Source of the DNA: Struthio camelus
Lineage: Eukaryota > Chordata > Aves > Struthioniformes > Struthionidae
DNA length: 64,000 nucleotides
Direction: 5' to 3'
Assembly: GCF_040807025.1 (NCBI RefSeq)
Contig: NC_090953.1
Span: forward strand, 21,064,997 to 21,128,996
In this document: piece by piece, positions 12,061 to 23,900 of the stretch
Layout of the letters: each line of letters starts with the position of its first letter
Position numbering within the stretch: position 1 is the stretch's first letter
The notes under the pieces: model-generated
Seen by the model: the letters and a program-made list of their open reading frames with translations, nothing else
Told to the model about the DNA's origin: nothing
Databases searched by the model: none
Translations under genes and position numbers: made by a program

Positions 12061-13667
12061 TGGAGTATTTTGTATGAAATATTCCACGTAGTTCTTACAC
12101 AGTTAGTGTTTCCAGTACATCTGCTGCGGAAAGGGGTCCAGCTGAATAGCATCAGTAAAGCTTTGCTTAACCTCAGTGGCAAGTCACAGGGTTGGTTTTT
12201 TTTTTTTTAATGTTTTTGCTTATTCCTAAACTTAACTGTTCTTCAGATTTCTCCTGAAATATCCTGTACTCCTACAGTGATTACTTAGCCTAGAAATGAG
12301 GTGTAAGTATATTATTCAGATGACCTTAGGCTTTGTAAAGATAAAGTGAGACGCAATCGCCGCTTTGTCTAAGAATTATCTAGTCACTTAAGTTGTTAAC
12401 CCTGATTTAAAAAAAAAAAAAAAAAAGTGTGTGAAGGGTAAGATCTTATGACTTTCTCAGATCTTATGACTTTCAAGTAACCTGAGGCACGAGTACCATG
12501 GACTAATACCACAAATATTGTTTGCCCAGCCTCCTTCCGCTCTGAGGGATTTGACAGAAATCTGTGTTGGCAATTACATTTACAGCAGTTCTTGATTTGG
12601 AAATTAGTGCGGTTTGGCAATAACTCAAATTGGTGTAAAAATTTAGAGAAAATTAGAGAAATAATGGTTTGGCCTACTCGAGGCCAAAGCAGCTTGATGG
12701 CTGCAAGACCCAAACGGACGCTCTGAGGAATACACAGGATGCGGCACGGGTAACAAACAGCTTCCAAAATGTTTGCTTTTCACGTTTTTCTCTAGTAAAC
12801 CGTATTTAACTGAAAGGATATGTAGTCTCTTTACCGTCACGAAGAGCAAGCTAGAGCTACGTTCTTGTTCTCTAACACCTGGGTGTTGGTTTCTGGTTTT
12901 GCTGTTTTTCAGATTGCTGCTTCAGGACTGTTTAACCTGCAGGTCCTTGTGATCTGAACTGGTTTTAGATGCTCAGCAGTCCTAAAAGCAGAATCCTTAA
13001 ATTCGGTTCTCAAAGAAGTTAGCGGCATGCGTCTGCACCAATGTCTAAATGATATTTATATCTCTCATGTGTCGAAGTAGCAGGACTACTTAGAGTGCTA
13101 AAAATGATGATTTATTAAAGTTCCTTGATCTTTTTTTCGGTGCAGACAAGGTGTTACCATAAGCACATTTGTAGACTAGAAGCAAATTGTTACTCATGTG
13201 TAGAACCTATCCTGCTTTTATAACCGGGTAATTTGCCTTTTTCTATGAAATTCCTTTCCTTGTCCAGCTTAGTTGACTAGTGTTTTTTAAAAGGCTTCTT
13301 GAGCTATGCCAAGGTCACTAATATCACATAAGATTTCAAAATAATCTATCTTTAGAAACAACTCTAATCTTCAAGAGATACATAAACGAAGTTTTTACAA
13401 GTTTCGTTGCTTAATGTTCTTGCCATCTAGAGGTCTGAAGAAAGGGCAGGGAAGGCAAAATGTTCCCGTATGCTGAAGAGACATTTCTCAGTGTTCTGGG
13501 ATGCTGCACAGTGTTTTACTTTTTTTTAACGCTATCTTCAGCAGAGCACATCAGCATTAAGCTTCTGGTATGATCAAATGTTACCTAAATTCCTATGAGT
13601 ACGAGTTTGGTAAATAATTATTGTTCTTTCAGTCTGCGAAACGAAACCGTAACTTTTAAGTGGGATG
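12061..13667. other. Spacer between RAB8B and the next CpG-rich region
   Basis: No supported gene. It holds an A run near 12408-12426 and a 16-base unit (agatcttatgactttc) repeated at about 12442 and 12460. Open frames here have no splice or homology support. Confidence 0.7.
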
Positions 13668-13835
13668 TAATTGTTTCGGTCACCCGAGGAAGTGGCGTCC
13701 GCGGGACGGACGGCGGGAGGCACGCGTAGCTTGGCGGCTCCGCTTTCCAGCTCGGTTTGACGCCGCCGCAGCGCGGAGGCGAGCACGCCGCTGTGAGCGG
13801 CCCTTGCCTTGCCACACGAAATGGCGGGCGCCGGG
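13668..13835. promoter_or_regulatory. CpG-rich patch 1 (candidate promoter)
   Basis: This is a dense run of CG dinucleotides (gtccgcgggacggacggcgg and following) in otherwise AT-rich DNA. It ends next to an ATG at 13821 in strong context (cgaaATGGCG). It could be the promoter of the unrecognised plus-strand gene, or of an antisense transcript. It is short for a full CpG island. Confidence 0.5.
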
Positions 13836-13949
13836 GTGCCCAGCTGGCACCTTTCCGAACTGCTGCCTTCACCGTTTACGAGGGTCTTGGCACTGTTTCA
13901 TGCACGTGACCCCCTTTTCTGGGGGGCACAGTGGGCAACGTGCTCATCC
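13821..13949 (+). CDS. Alternative first coding exon candidate for the unrecognised small membrane protein
   Basis: An ATG with A at -3 and G at +4 opens 43 codons ending at TCC|gtaaag, phase 0. That phase could join either 14800 or 17630 in frame. The predicted peptide (MAGAGVPSWH...) is hydrophobic and basic in places. Against it, the donor lacks G at -1, and the frame also runs on past it without a stop until 14054. This is one of two competing models for the gene's start and is not established. Confidence 0.2.
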
Positions 13950-14379
13950 GTAAAGGAAGGCTGCAATCTTTACCCGTTTAAGAACTTCCACTTCACTTGT
14001 AGTTGGGTGAACTTTCATTTATTTATTTATTTTAAGGAAAGGTTGAACGTTTAATTATTTTTCAAAGCTGTTTTTCTTCCTTCTTTTTTTTTTTTTTCCC
14101 CAGGCAACGTAGCAACTCCCGAGCTCTGGTATGCCTCCTTGCTGAGGGATGGGATTTTGTTTCAAGACGCCGAAGCAAGTCCTAGCCCTGAATTAACTGT
14201 CTGACCCTACTGCGCCCTGCTTCCACGCTTCTTCACCCAAAATGCGGCGACTTTGTACAATGCACGTTTATGCTCTGAACCAATAAAATAGAGGGAAAAG
14301 CCAACCATGTGTGTCTCAAATAGTGTTGCTGAGCACGTTTTGGGCGTAAAAACTGGTGGTTTCTTGAAAACCGCGACCG

Positions 14380-14900
14380 GTTGGGACCTGAACGCGGTGG
14401 GCGAGGGCTGGCGGGGCCGGGCGGCGTCCGCTGCGTGAGGCGCCCGTCACCTCGCGCGCGCCGCCCTGGTGGCGGCAGCGGCTGCCGCGCTCCCGCCACC
14501 GAGCCCCCCTCACCGGCGGGGCCGCCGCGAGGGCGGTCGCCTTCTCCCCGCCGCCCTCTGTCGCCGCAGGGCTCCAGCAGCCGCTGTGCCGGGCGGCCCT
14601 TAAAATGGCGTCGCGGCTCCTCGCGCGACCGTGGCCCGCGCTCCTGGCCTTGGCCTGGTTCTGGCTCCGGCGTTCGGATGTGCCCTCGTTTTTTTTCAGG
14701 CGCGGGTTGAGCTCTGTTTCAGGTGGCTGCTGTTCTGGTTTTGGCGCCTGGCGGGCCTTCCCAAGGCCCCCGGGCGCCGCAGGAAGCAGATGTTTCTAGA
14801 GGCTTCTGCGGCGCAGCGGCGCCGTCTCCACGCGCGGTGCAGCCGGGCTGGGCTGCCCTCTTCCCGCAGGCCGTCGGGCCGCGCGGGTAAGTAGGGGTCT
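14380..14900. promoter_or_regulatory. CpG island, likely promoter and first exon of the unrecognised plus-strand gene
   Basis: About 0.5 kb of very CG-dense sequence, with GC boxes and gccgcc/gcgcgc runs. It ends at a near-consensus splice donor (cgcgcgg|gtaagt, 14886/14887). A CCAAT box lies about 100 bases upstream at 14280-14284. Housekeeping-type vertebrate promoters look like this. The direction (plus) is inferred from the donor. Confidence 0.7.
14800..14886 (+). CDS. Small membrane protein gene, first located exon (presequence-like), start not defined
   Basis: Reading back in phase from the strong donor cgcgcgg|gtaagt gives 29 open codons (RLLRR...GRRAAR) with eight Arg and no Asp or Glu. 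A TAG immediately precedes them. Either ttctag at 14794-14799 is a splice acceptor, or translation begins by another route. An ATG at 14790 is in another frame, which runs into a stop in the next exon. Confidence 0.35.
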
Positions 14901-17900
14901 CTAACCTGCCCCTGTCCGCCCCGGGGATGACGTTGCTAGTCAAATTATTCTTAGTATTAAAAAGCAGTTTCTTTTCATGGGAAAAGCACTCTTCTTTAGA
15001 AGGCGTTTCTGTCGTGGTGCCCGCTCGCCTGCTCCCTAACCAGTGTGTTTGCCTCACGCAGATCCTTATTAGAAATTTGAGAAATACAGAATGAATAACA
15101 GCTGCCTTTTTTTTTTTTTTCTTTTTCTTCTTTGATCCAAAGTCTCTGCTGCTGTCTTCCCTTGCGTGGTTTGTTTTTGTGCAAGTTGGTGGTAGCCCTA
15201 ACGTGCCAGTGCAGAGAAACGGGCTCAGGAGCGGTGTCTTTGGAGCGGTGTTTCTCTCCTGCCCCAGGAACTATCCCGATTTGCCCACCGCAGGCTTTTA
15301 AAGTCGGTCATATGATGTCTCCCATTTGCTGGAGATTCCTTAAATACGGAGTCATACTGGACAGAGAGATAACCATCTTCCAGATCAGCAGGTCTCTCAC
15401 GGCAACATCCTTTCTCAAGAGTTGGGTTTGACAGCAGAAAATGCAATGGTTGCAGCCCTAAGGCAAGGCATACAACTTTTGAACTGTAATTTTTAAACCT
15501 GAGTCTATGATGCAAATTGGAGATCAGCTGCAACCGATCGGGTTGACAAAAGGATCAACCCATGAACTTACATCTTCCGTAATAACGGCCACCTCTGGGA
15601 AAGAAGGACAACGTAAAACAAAATCCCTTGGATTGCATTTATTATGGTTCTTCATTACAAATGAGTTTTACTTAGAGAAAACTCCATTTCAATCATATAT
15701 TTTGATTTTTTCATGGTTTATTGTTATTACTGCTTGCCTGTTTTCTTCAGTTTAAGCCATCGTAGCTCTTTCTAGAAAGATTAAACTGATTAAAGGCTAT
15801 TAAACTTTCCAAACTGCATTTTACGTAAGAATATAGAATCTAATATTTACTTTGGCCTTTTAAAATGTTTTTTCCCCTTTATTTAAATTCTGGCTGAGTG
15901 AGAACACAAATGGAGTTGACGGAGTTCTGGTGGGTTTTGGAGAAGCAGGTTGCGGTGTCATATGGCAGCCTCTTATATCATGATCAATTGTCTTGTGACT
16001 GCTGCATAAAATGTCAGATGAGGGAATATGGTCGAGTGCAAAAGCAGCAGCTTACTTGACTGACCTGAGATTGCCTGCGCCGTTGAGGCATCTAGCGCTC
16101 TCTGATACTTACTTTATCATGTAATTCTCATTTAACGCGAGTTAAATGTTATAATCTTAATGATTTCTGGACTCGAGCAATAAATATCTTTATTTATTAT
16201 ATTTATTGTTCACTCTCTCAATATGTTTTGACTCTGAGTTTTAGGTTTCTGCTGCCCTATGGAAAGGTTTCAAGCAGTAGTTACTGAGATTAGTCCGTTT
16301 TTTGCCTTGTCTCCTCTTTCTAGCATCAGGCCCGGGTTTTGGGGGTGTGTGTGGAGCGTGACTGGGGCCAGGCCCAGGGGACATTCCTGGGCGTGCTCCG
16401 CGGCACCTCCTGCCTTCTCTGTGCACCTGGGGTAAGGTGGCATCACTCAGCGGAGACCGTGTTTATTAAGTCATCTTCCTAGAGAGCCCCTACCTAGCAC
16501 GCTTCCTGGAACAACGCATTGTCCATGGAAAACTTTAGGTTATCTATATATATATATATTTGTATATGTATGTATAGTATTTTAGTTGTATAAGCTATTA
16601 GAGGGATGATGATTGCACTCCGACATTTTTATGAGTTTAAATATAGATTTGAGAAAAATCTAACTCTAGGATTCTTATGAAATTTTTATGCCAACTTTAG
16701 TCAGGCCAGGATGAATTTCGTTCAAACCTGAGTTTTCATGTGAAATCTTGCGCTACTCTTGCCTCAAGGCATGCAGGGTCCTAACATTTAACTGTGAGAG
16801 AATTAACTGCAAGTGAATCCCTTATTACTAGACGTTAAGTGGTAGAAGTTATCTTTTATCCTTTTAATTTCAGGGAGGGGTTTAATGCATCTCTCTGTAA
16901 TTATATAACTAATTGAGTAGGTAAGCATTAGTTTGTCAAAGGCTTAGTGCAACTCAATTTAAAGAAAAATTATGATGACATCTTGTCCTCAAAAAGGCAA
17001 ATTTGTGCACGTACTGTCTTGTAGCTATTTACATGCCTTTTCCTTCAGGGTATTCGTATAAATTTTTAGCATCTGAGAATACTCTAACATAAACCAGAGC
17101 TTTTTACCATCTGTCTTTTCCTTATCTTACTATTTTTGTGACCAGAAACATTTGCTCTTTTAGTCCATGACTGTCAAATTGGAGTGCATCTTTAGCTGAC
17201 AATGAGCTAAGAAAAAGACATCCTTTTGTTATAATATACAGTTTGTCTTATTTATCTTTCTTTTTGTTAGAAATAGTTAGTATTCCTTGGCCTGCTATAG
17301 AATCATCTATTACCCTTGGAAGCAGGAAAAAGTGAGACGCTGAACAGAGCTGCAGGAACACTGTAATGTTTTTCACAAGGTTTGCTCTCTCAATATGCAA
17401 AAATGGATAGTTCTCTGATGCTGTAACTTTAACCTGTCCCACTTTTTACATTTTTGTTTTTGTAGTTGCTAGAGACTTAATTTTGCTTGCCAAGCAAAAA
17501 ACTGTTCTTTGCTTTTTGTGCGTATTTAATAAATGCAAAGAACAAGGCAGAAAACATTAGTGAAAAATTCCTGAAGGTTATAAAAATCTCCACTGCACAA
17601 CCTCCTTCACTCTTTCTCTTTTTGTACAGCAATTTCTAAAGGAAAAACCTTCTTTGATAGTACCCCAGCGGGCATATGACTTTGAGAAAAAAGCAATTCA
17701 GTCACATCAGGTAACTAAGCTTTGAGTTTCTTTCAGTACATTTGTTTAAGAAAAACGCAGAGGAGAAAGAATATAAAGAGTAGCAGACACTCTTTTTTTG
17801 TCTGTGCTTTGCTTGTGGATGAGTTCCTTGAAGACTCCATAAAAAGTACGCAACGTATACAGAATCAGTGATGTCTGGCTCTATAAAAAACAGCTTAGAA

Positions 17901-20900
17901 ATTTTTTCCGCTGGCAGCTTTTAAGCAGTGTGCTGGAAACGCGAATCGGTGAACATACACAGGACCACGGTGCCTGTGCAAAAGTGATTGTATCAGTGAT
18001 GAGTTAGATGCATCCAAAGTTACCCAGTTTTTATTAATAAATTTTGACTCCTCTATATGTTAACATTAATTGCTAGATAACTTCGTAACTAGCTGTTGTT
18101 GCCACAGCTTAAAAAGCGTTTGGCTTTCCTGGGAAGACGTTTGGGTCAGTAGTGTGCACAGTGGCTATTACATTTATGCTGCATATGCCTCCTAAAACGT
18201 TATAAACTACTAAAAACTACAAATACATAGTTTTGTAGAAAAATAACCCTTTGAGTTAATACTTGGCTTTCAATTCCTTTGTCCGTAATAAGTGTTCCAG
18301 AATTCATGTTTATTTTTACATTTCCTTTTACTATTGTTTCCAAATTTGAATGCCGGGTGTTGTGGGGGAGTAAAAGAAGTAACAACGTCCCTGACTGCGT
18401 TTTCTGATTGTTAGTCACTAGATGGTGCCGTTTCACTTCTTTGAAATCACAGTTTGTCTTGCATGTTACTGTTGATAGTTGTTGTTAGTTAGGTTTTAGA
18501 AGGAAACAAAGGAATTAGACCTTTGGGCTTCTTTCTGGGGGACTCTCACTTTTTTCTGAGATTCTGCAGTATGCGCATTTTGGTCAAAGAAAAATAGCGT
18601 ATTAATGAAAACTTGCAAAATTTCCAAGTTCTATTCTTTTAAACTATCATACGCTTTTAGTTCGCACCAGCTTACGTATAATTTACTGAAGCCTCCTCAG
18701 GCAACATGAATTATGATATGAATTACTTCAGCGGAGTTGCAGCAGTTTTCATGCGCTGGTAATTGCTCTGCAGTTCTCGCTAACTGTACTAACAGTTGTG
18801 ACGAACGGGGTCAACAGTGGCTCATGTCCGTGTCCGGCTCGAGTCACAGGGTACCCCAGAAATGACTTTGCACAGGGTAAAGCAAAGGGCTAAAAGTTGA
18901 CCAGGAAACTTTTGCTTCGTAGTTTCACATTAAAAACCTATGTGGTGATTTAGGCCATTGTTACAGCTCGTGCTGATTAAGAGTTGGCTGTAAGTTGTGC
19001 GTATTCTTTTCAGGCCTAACTGGTCAGTTTTCTGTTTATTTGGTCAGAAATAGGAAGGGTTGCAAAATCAATTTTTGCAGAATGGTTTTGACACTTCTTC
19101 TTCATAGCTCCAGCAGAGAGAATGGCAAAATAGAACTTAACATTTACGTGAATGCTTTTCATTAATAAAATTACTTATTTTGAGTGATGTAAGGCGGCCT
19201 AGCTGAAATCCCTAGCTGTTGGTTTGCCGGCCAACAGGCCTCTTTGAGTGAGAAACAATATCGTGAAACCAGAGCTGTCACGTTGTGGTGGAAAGTTTTT
19301 CTTTTTATATGAGTGGCCAAGGTGAAATGAGTTAGGTTAATAATAGAAAAACTTTGCAGGTTTCAGAAGAGGTAGTAAATAACGAGGTTGTCCAAAGCTG
19401 TGGAGTAGGGGAGTTGGAGCTGTAGGTTACAACATGAGCAGGTCTTGAGCCTCCGGGAAGGTCGAGAAAGGCTTTTAACGCCATTAAACAATCTAAAACC
19501 AGCACCACTAAAATATATCGCTGGGTAGGTGAGCGCCGTGGTTCCCCGAGGCTTTCAAGCCACCATCTCACCGGCGGGCGGCGGTGCCCCCGCGAGCCCG
19601 TCCTGCCGCCCTTGGCGCCTCGGCGGAGTCCGCAAGGTGAACGCGGTGGGAGATGTTGTGCGTGCCTTGCAGAGTCGTCTGTTTGCTTTTATTGGGCTTA
19701 ATTTTTAGGAGAATTTGAGAACGGAGCGGAGACTTTGAGACCTGTCTGTAAACGTTTACTCACTGAGTAGGCTGCCAAAACTGGTACAAGGTGTCAAGTT
19801 TTGCTTTCCTTTAATGTTTCTGATTATCTGGCATTTTCCAAACGGAGAGCATACACATGGCCTTCTTTTGAAAAGGTCTGGGGGGCAGAGTGTACCCCTA
19901 GATCACATTTTCTAGCAGTGCAGAAAAATGTTTGTCGTTTTTAAAAGAGAAGGAAAACCAAGGCAAGTAAAATAAAGGGAGAGTGTTATTAAGATTTAAA
20001 CTTTCCCTGCAGGTTAATAATAGAAACCTCACAGTGTCTTTATGAATTTCTATGTCCCCAGCTATATTCATGGTAACAAACTAAACCACAGTTAAGTCAT
20101 ATGCTGAATGTTTTCAATAAATTCAATGCATAAGAATAAATATTTACAATGTTAGAATTGGTATAAAATTTTGTTACTTTAAAAACTTACTTTAGCTATT
20201 TCACAAAGTACACTACTTGCAAAATATCTTCAGTTATGTCTGGAAAAGCGCGTGCTGGCGGCGCGAGACATGCGAGGCAGGTGGTGCGTGGCTGCAGGGG
20301 AAGGTGATGGGGCAGGAGGTGTGAGAGAGCCCACAGACCAGCTGAACGTTTTTCACCTTGCCAGTACGTGGCTGAGTGTTTGGGCCTGCTGTTACCAAAT
20401 CCCTGCTGCCAGTAACGGCAGTTTCCAAGACCGGCACCCAGCCCCGTGTGGGAAGAGGGCTGGGTGCGTAGGAAATGGTGTTTTCCCCGTTGCCTGTTTC
20501 AGCACAGGGAGAAGGGCAAGTGATAGCTTTGCAAAAAAGGAAGAAAGTAATACCTATTTGTACCTTATTTCCTTTTTTTTTTTTTTTTTTTGGACAAATG
20601 ATACTTTTCTGACTGCGCTGCTCCCAGTTTGCCCCCAGTATCTTTGAAGCCCGTTGGCCAGTTCCCACAAAGTCTGGCAAATGACTGACGTCCTGGCAAG
20701 TTTTGCGAGTGGCCGGGACAGAAGCGCTGCGGTTGAGAGCCCCCGCTGAGGCAAAAGCCTTAGCTTGTCCTGCTGGCCCCGGCCGCCGGCGCGTTGACCA
20801 GCGTGCCAAGGAGCGCGCAGCTCCGGAGCAGCCCTGTCTTCTGGAGCCCTCCTCTGCTCCAGAGGGGGAAGCACAGGAGACCCGGGGGGCCCGAAACCCC

Positions 20901-23900
20901 CGAGGAGGAGGAGGAGGGTGATGAAGTCAGAGTTCATACGGGCTTGGAAGAAGCTGGGGAGACTTGGAAGCGCTGTGATAGAGAAGCCAGAAGAGCGAAG
21001 GGATGGAAAGTGAGGGGGGGGAACTGGAGTCGCCCCAGCTGAGGCGTTCAGACTCAAACGGAAACAACCGACCCAAATAGTTCAAGAACCGAGGGGGTAA
21101 ATACACAGTCAGCTTTGCAATAGATGCAATAACACAACTCCTCCATGCCCTTCAGCATTTTAGGCAAAGTTAAGAGGTTTGTTTGCTTCTATATTTAATA
21201 GGATTTTTCACATGCTGATATTTACTTTTAGAGGACAATAAATTCCAGGTGTGAATATTAAAAGTAATCCTTTTTTTTTTTCTGCATTAGATATGTTACG
21301 TACAGAATTCAACGCTTCCTGACCAAATTTTGAGATATACTTAGTTTTGCAAAGCGCGTTGTGCCTCTACACTGTTCACATAGTGAAGGACATGGGAAAA
21401 CGCAAAGATTTTTGTTGTGGTCCCGCTGTCCGTAAGTTCTGCTAGGATAATTTTCGGACGGACTACCAGCTGAAACCAACTTATATCCTGTTGACTTCAA
21501 AATTTGTTACATAAGCTGCGATAAGAAGTGAGTTCTCATTTCTGGAGAAAAACAGGTAGCTGCGAGTTTGATAACCTTCTTCCTGGGGGGGAACCGTTCG
21601 TCTGCAGCCGGAAGCGCGGCAGCCGCGCGGCACCTCTGTGAGGAGGTTCCTGTTTGCTCGCAGGAGATTAATACTCTGGAGTGGGGACCTAAGACTGTGG
21701 CCACGTCATAGGTACACTGAAACACGGAGGAAAGGGTTTCCGCGTGTGGGGAGGAAACGGAAGGGAGCTCTGCACCCCTTGCGGCATCTGACTCTGCTCA
21801 GCCATGATTTTCTTACCTCTATCCTGGCTTTAGTTACTTCGGCTTCTTTTCTGCTACTGCGGTCGCCGAAGTGGCTAATTCTGTCCAAAAGGAAGGAGTG
21901 AATCGTGATTTTTTTTTTTTTTATAAGTCAGTTTAATTTATTACAGCAGTGTGTTAATACGTCTGTGTTTCTGATAATGTTTGACTTTCTGTACATCTGA
22001 AATTTTGTGCATGTGAGAAAGAGGAACAAACGTCCTGGGAAGTATTTCAAAATGCGACACTCAAATAGGTTTATTAAATGATGGTGGCTAAGGAGTCGAG
22101 AAAACATGTGGTCCTAGACTTTTTCAGCTCAGGGACCACTGGCAGTATAAATTGATAATATAGTACTAACAAAAAAAAGACAGTAATTCAGATGTGCTTG
22201 CCTTTTCAAAGGCAATATGGATTTCTTAGGAGTGCTTCATGCAACTGGAGACAGTTACAAGTGGGAGTAGCAGGACAATGACCTGTGTGACTCCCTCTTC
22301 ATTTTATTTATTTTTTTCTTTTTTAAAGAGGTAGGTCTAAAGGAGATACTTTTTGCCTAATGTGTAATATGCTTTCTTTGCTGGTAAGGTGAGAGATTTC
22401 CTCACAGGAAGCAGGTATTACTTGGCTCAAGTATTGACACCTATTTTACAGATGCCAAGGATGCCGCACACAAGAAAGAGCGACTGATCAATGTTTCTAA
22501 TTAGCGGCACTGAGGATAAAATATTAATAAAAATGTTACTCTTCCAGTAGAAAGAAGAGAAACTAAAGAAACAACATTAAAAGATTTATTACCTATTCTT
22601 GTCTTTAAACACCTGTATTTCGAAAAGTAAACAATATTCCCCTTAGCACACAAATGCCACTTTTTGAGTAATTTCAAACATTTCAGTAAGCTGATCTTTA
22701 AATGCTTATTCATGTGAGGGAAAAATGCTGGGAAAATCAATATATTTAGTTGTAAAAATATGCTCCTAAATTACATGTATAACAAATTAGTAAGTTATTT
22801 CTCCTTTCACTGCAAAGCTTCCTGTTTTGCAGGCTGGTGGGGGAGGAATCTAAAACCTACACGTTCCTCTACCCGAGTTTGGTGCACAGACTCTTATACC
22901 CCGCGCAAAGCTGGAGCCGTGGTTTGTTGGCTATAAACTTGCCCTACGCTGCTATCCTTTTTGACAATTAAAGTGAAATCAACTTCGAAATTAGCTTTCC
23001 TGTCATAATCTGTCACTGTCAGATTTGTTCATAATAATTAGCCCCTAAGGTTCATGTCAACATAGATCACACCAATATAAGCCAAGAGCATGCCTTTTGA
23101 AGAGCTGGTGTGTTTGAAGTGGCTGCAAGATGTTAGAGGGGGTTTAAAATTTAAAATGGGGCTTTAAAAATTCCATTTATTGGGTGTCAGCGTTCTTTCA
23201 TTGCTAACTGTAAAACACCTTTGGAGTTATCAAAGAATAGCTATTGCTTAGGTCCTTTTCTGATCCCATGTTATGATCGTCAGTACCTGGAAATTTATTT
23301 GGAAGTGGCTTAAACCTGCTGCAGTGTTTTTACTTTGCGTTTAGTGCTAGACTGCACAAGAATTTGAAGCAGTTTTTGTCATGTTGTAGGTTGGTATGTT
23401 TTCTAAATGCAAGAATAAAACTGTACAACATGGATTTTTCAGTTTTATTTTAAAGGTAGCATGACTGATACATGTTTGCAGCACGGGAGCGTCCTGTGTC
23501 TGTGCTGGCCTCCTCAGAGTAAGAAGGTCACAACGTTTCTGGGACTTCTGTTAGCAATTGTACCAATATTTGTTGTGTGGGTTAATTCCCGTCAGGAATG
23601 GGTTTCAGGTAGGGCTAGAAATTGGGCCGGGTTTTGCTGCTTAATTTGACCAAAGTTAGCTGTTATACTGAAGCATAATAGTTAGTTAGAGAAGAAACTG
23701 GATTTCTGCTGTGGCATAACTGAAGGAAAATTTAGCCTGGTGGTTTCTGCTGCTCTTAAGTTGTGGTTCTGTTTTCACTGTCAACGTCAAGGGTAGATGT
23801 CTGCAGTCCGTTTCCCATTCCCTGGGCCAAGCGCCGTCTTAATGTGTACGAGGCACAAGCATTGTAAAAGACAACAGTGTGTGTAAATAAAAGCATGTGG

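Noticed and set aside
15225..15533. Minus-strand frame of 102 codons opposite the first located intron
   Set aside because: A plus-strand frame of 99 codons covers the same bases; no homology, start context or splice sites support either.
18414..18430. CTCF-like motif (tcactagatggtgccg)
   Set aside because: Two mismatches to the core at informative positions; a single site by eye is not enough to call.
20234..20809. Minus-strand frame of 191 codons, longest in the window
   Set aside because: It is produced by GC-rich composition and a poly(A)-type run translated as Lys; no family resemblance, no splice context, and an overlapping frame in another register is nearly as long.
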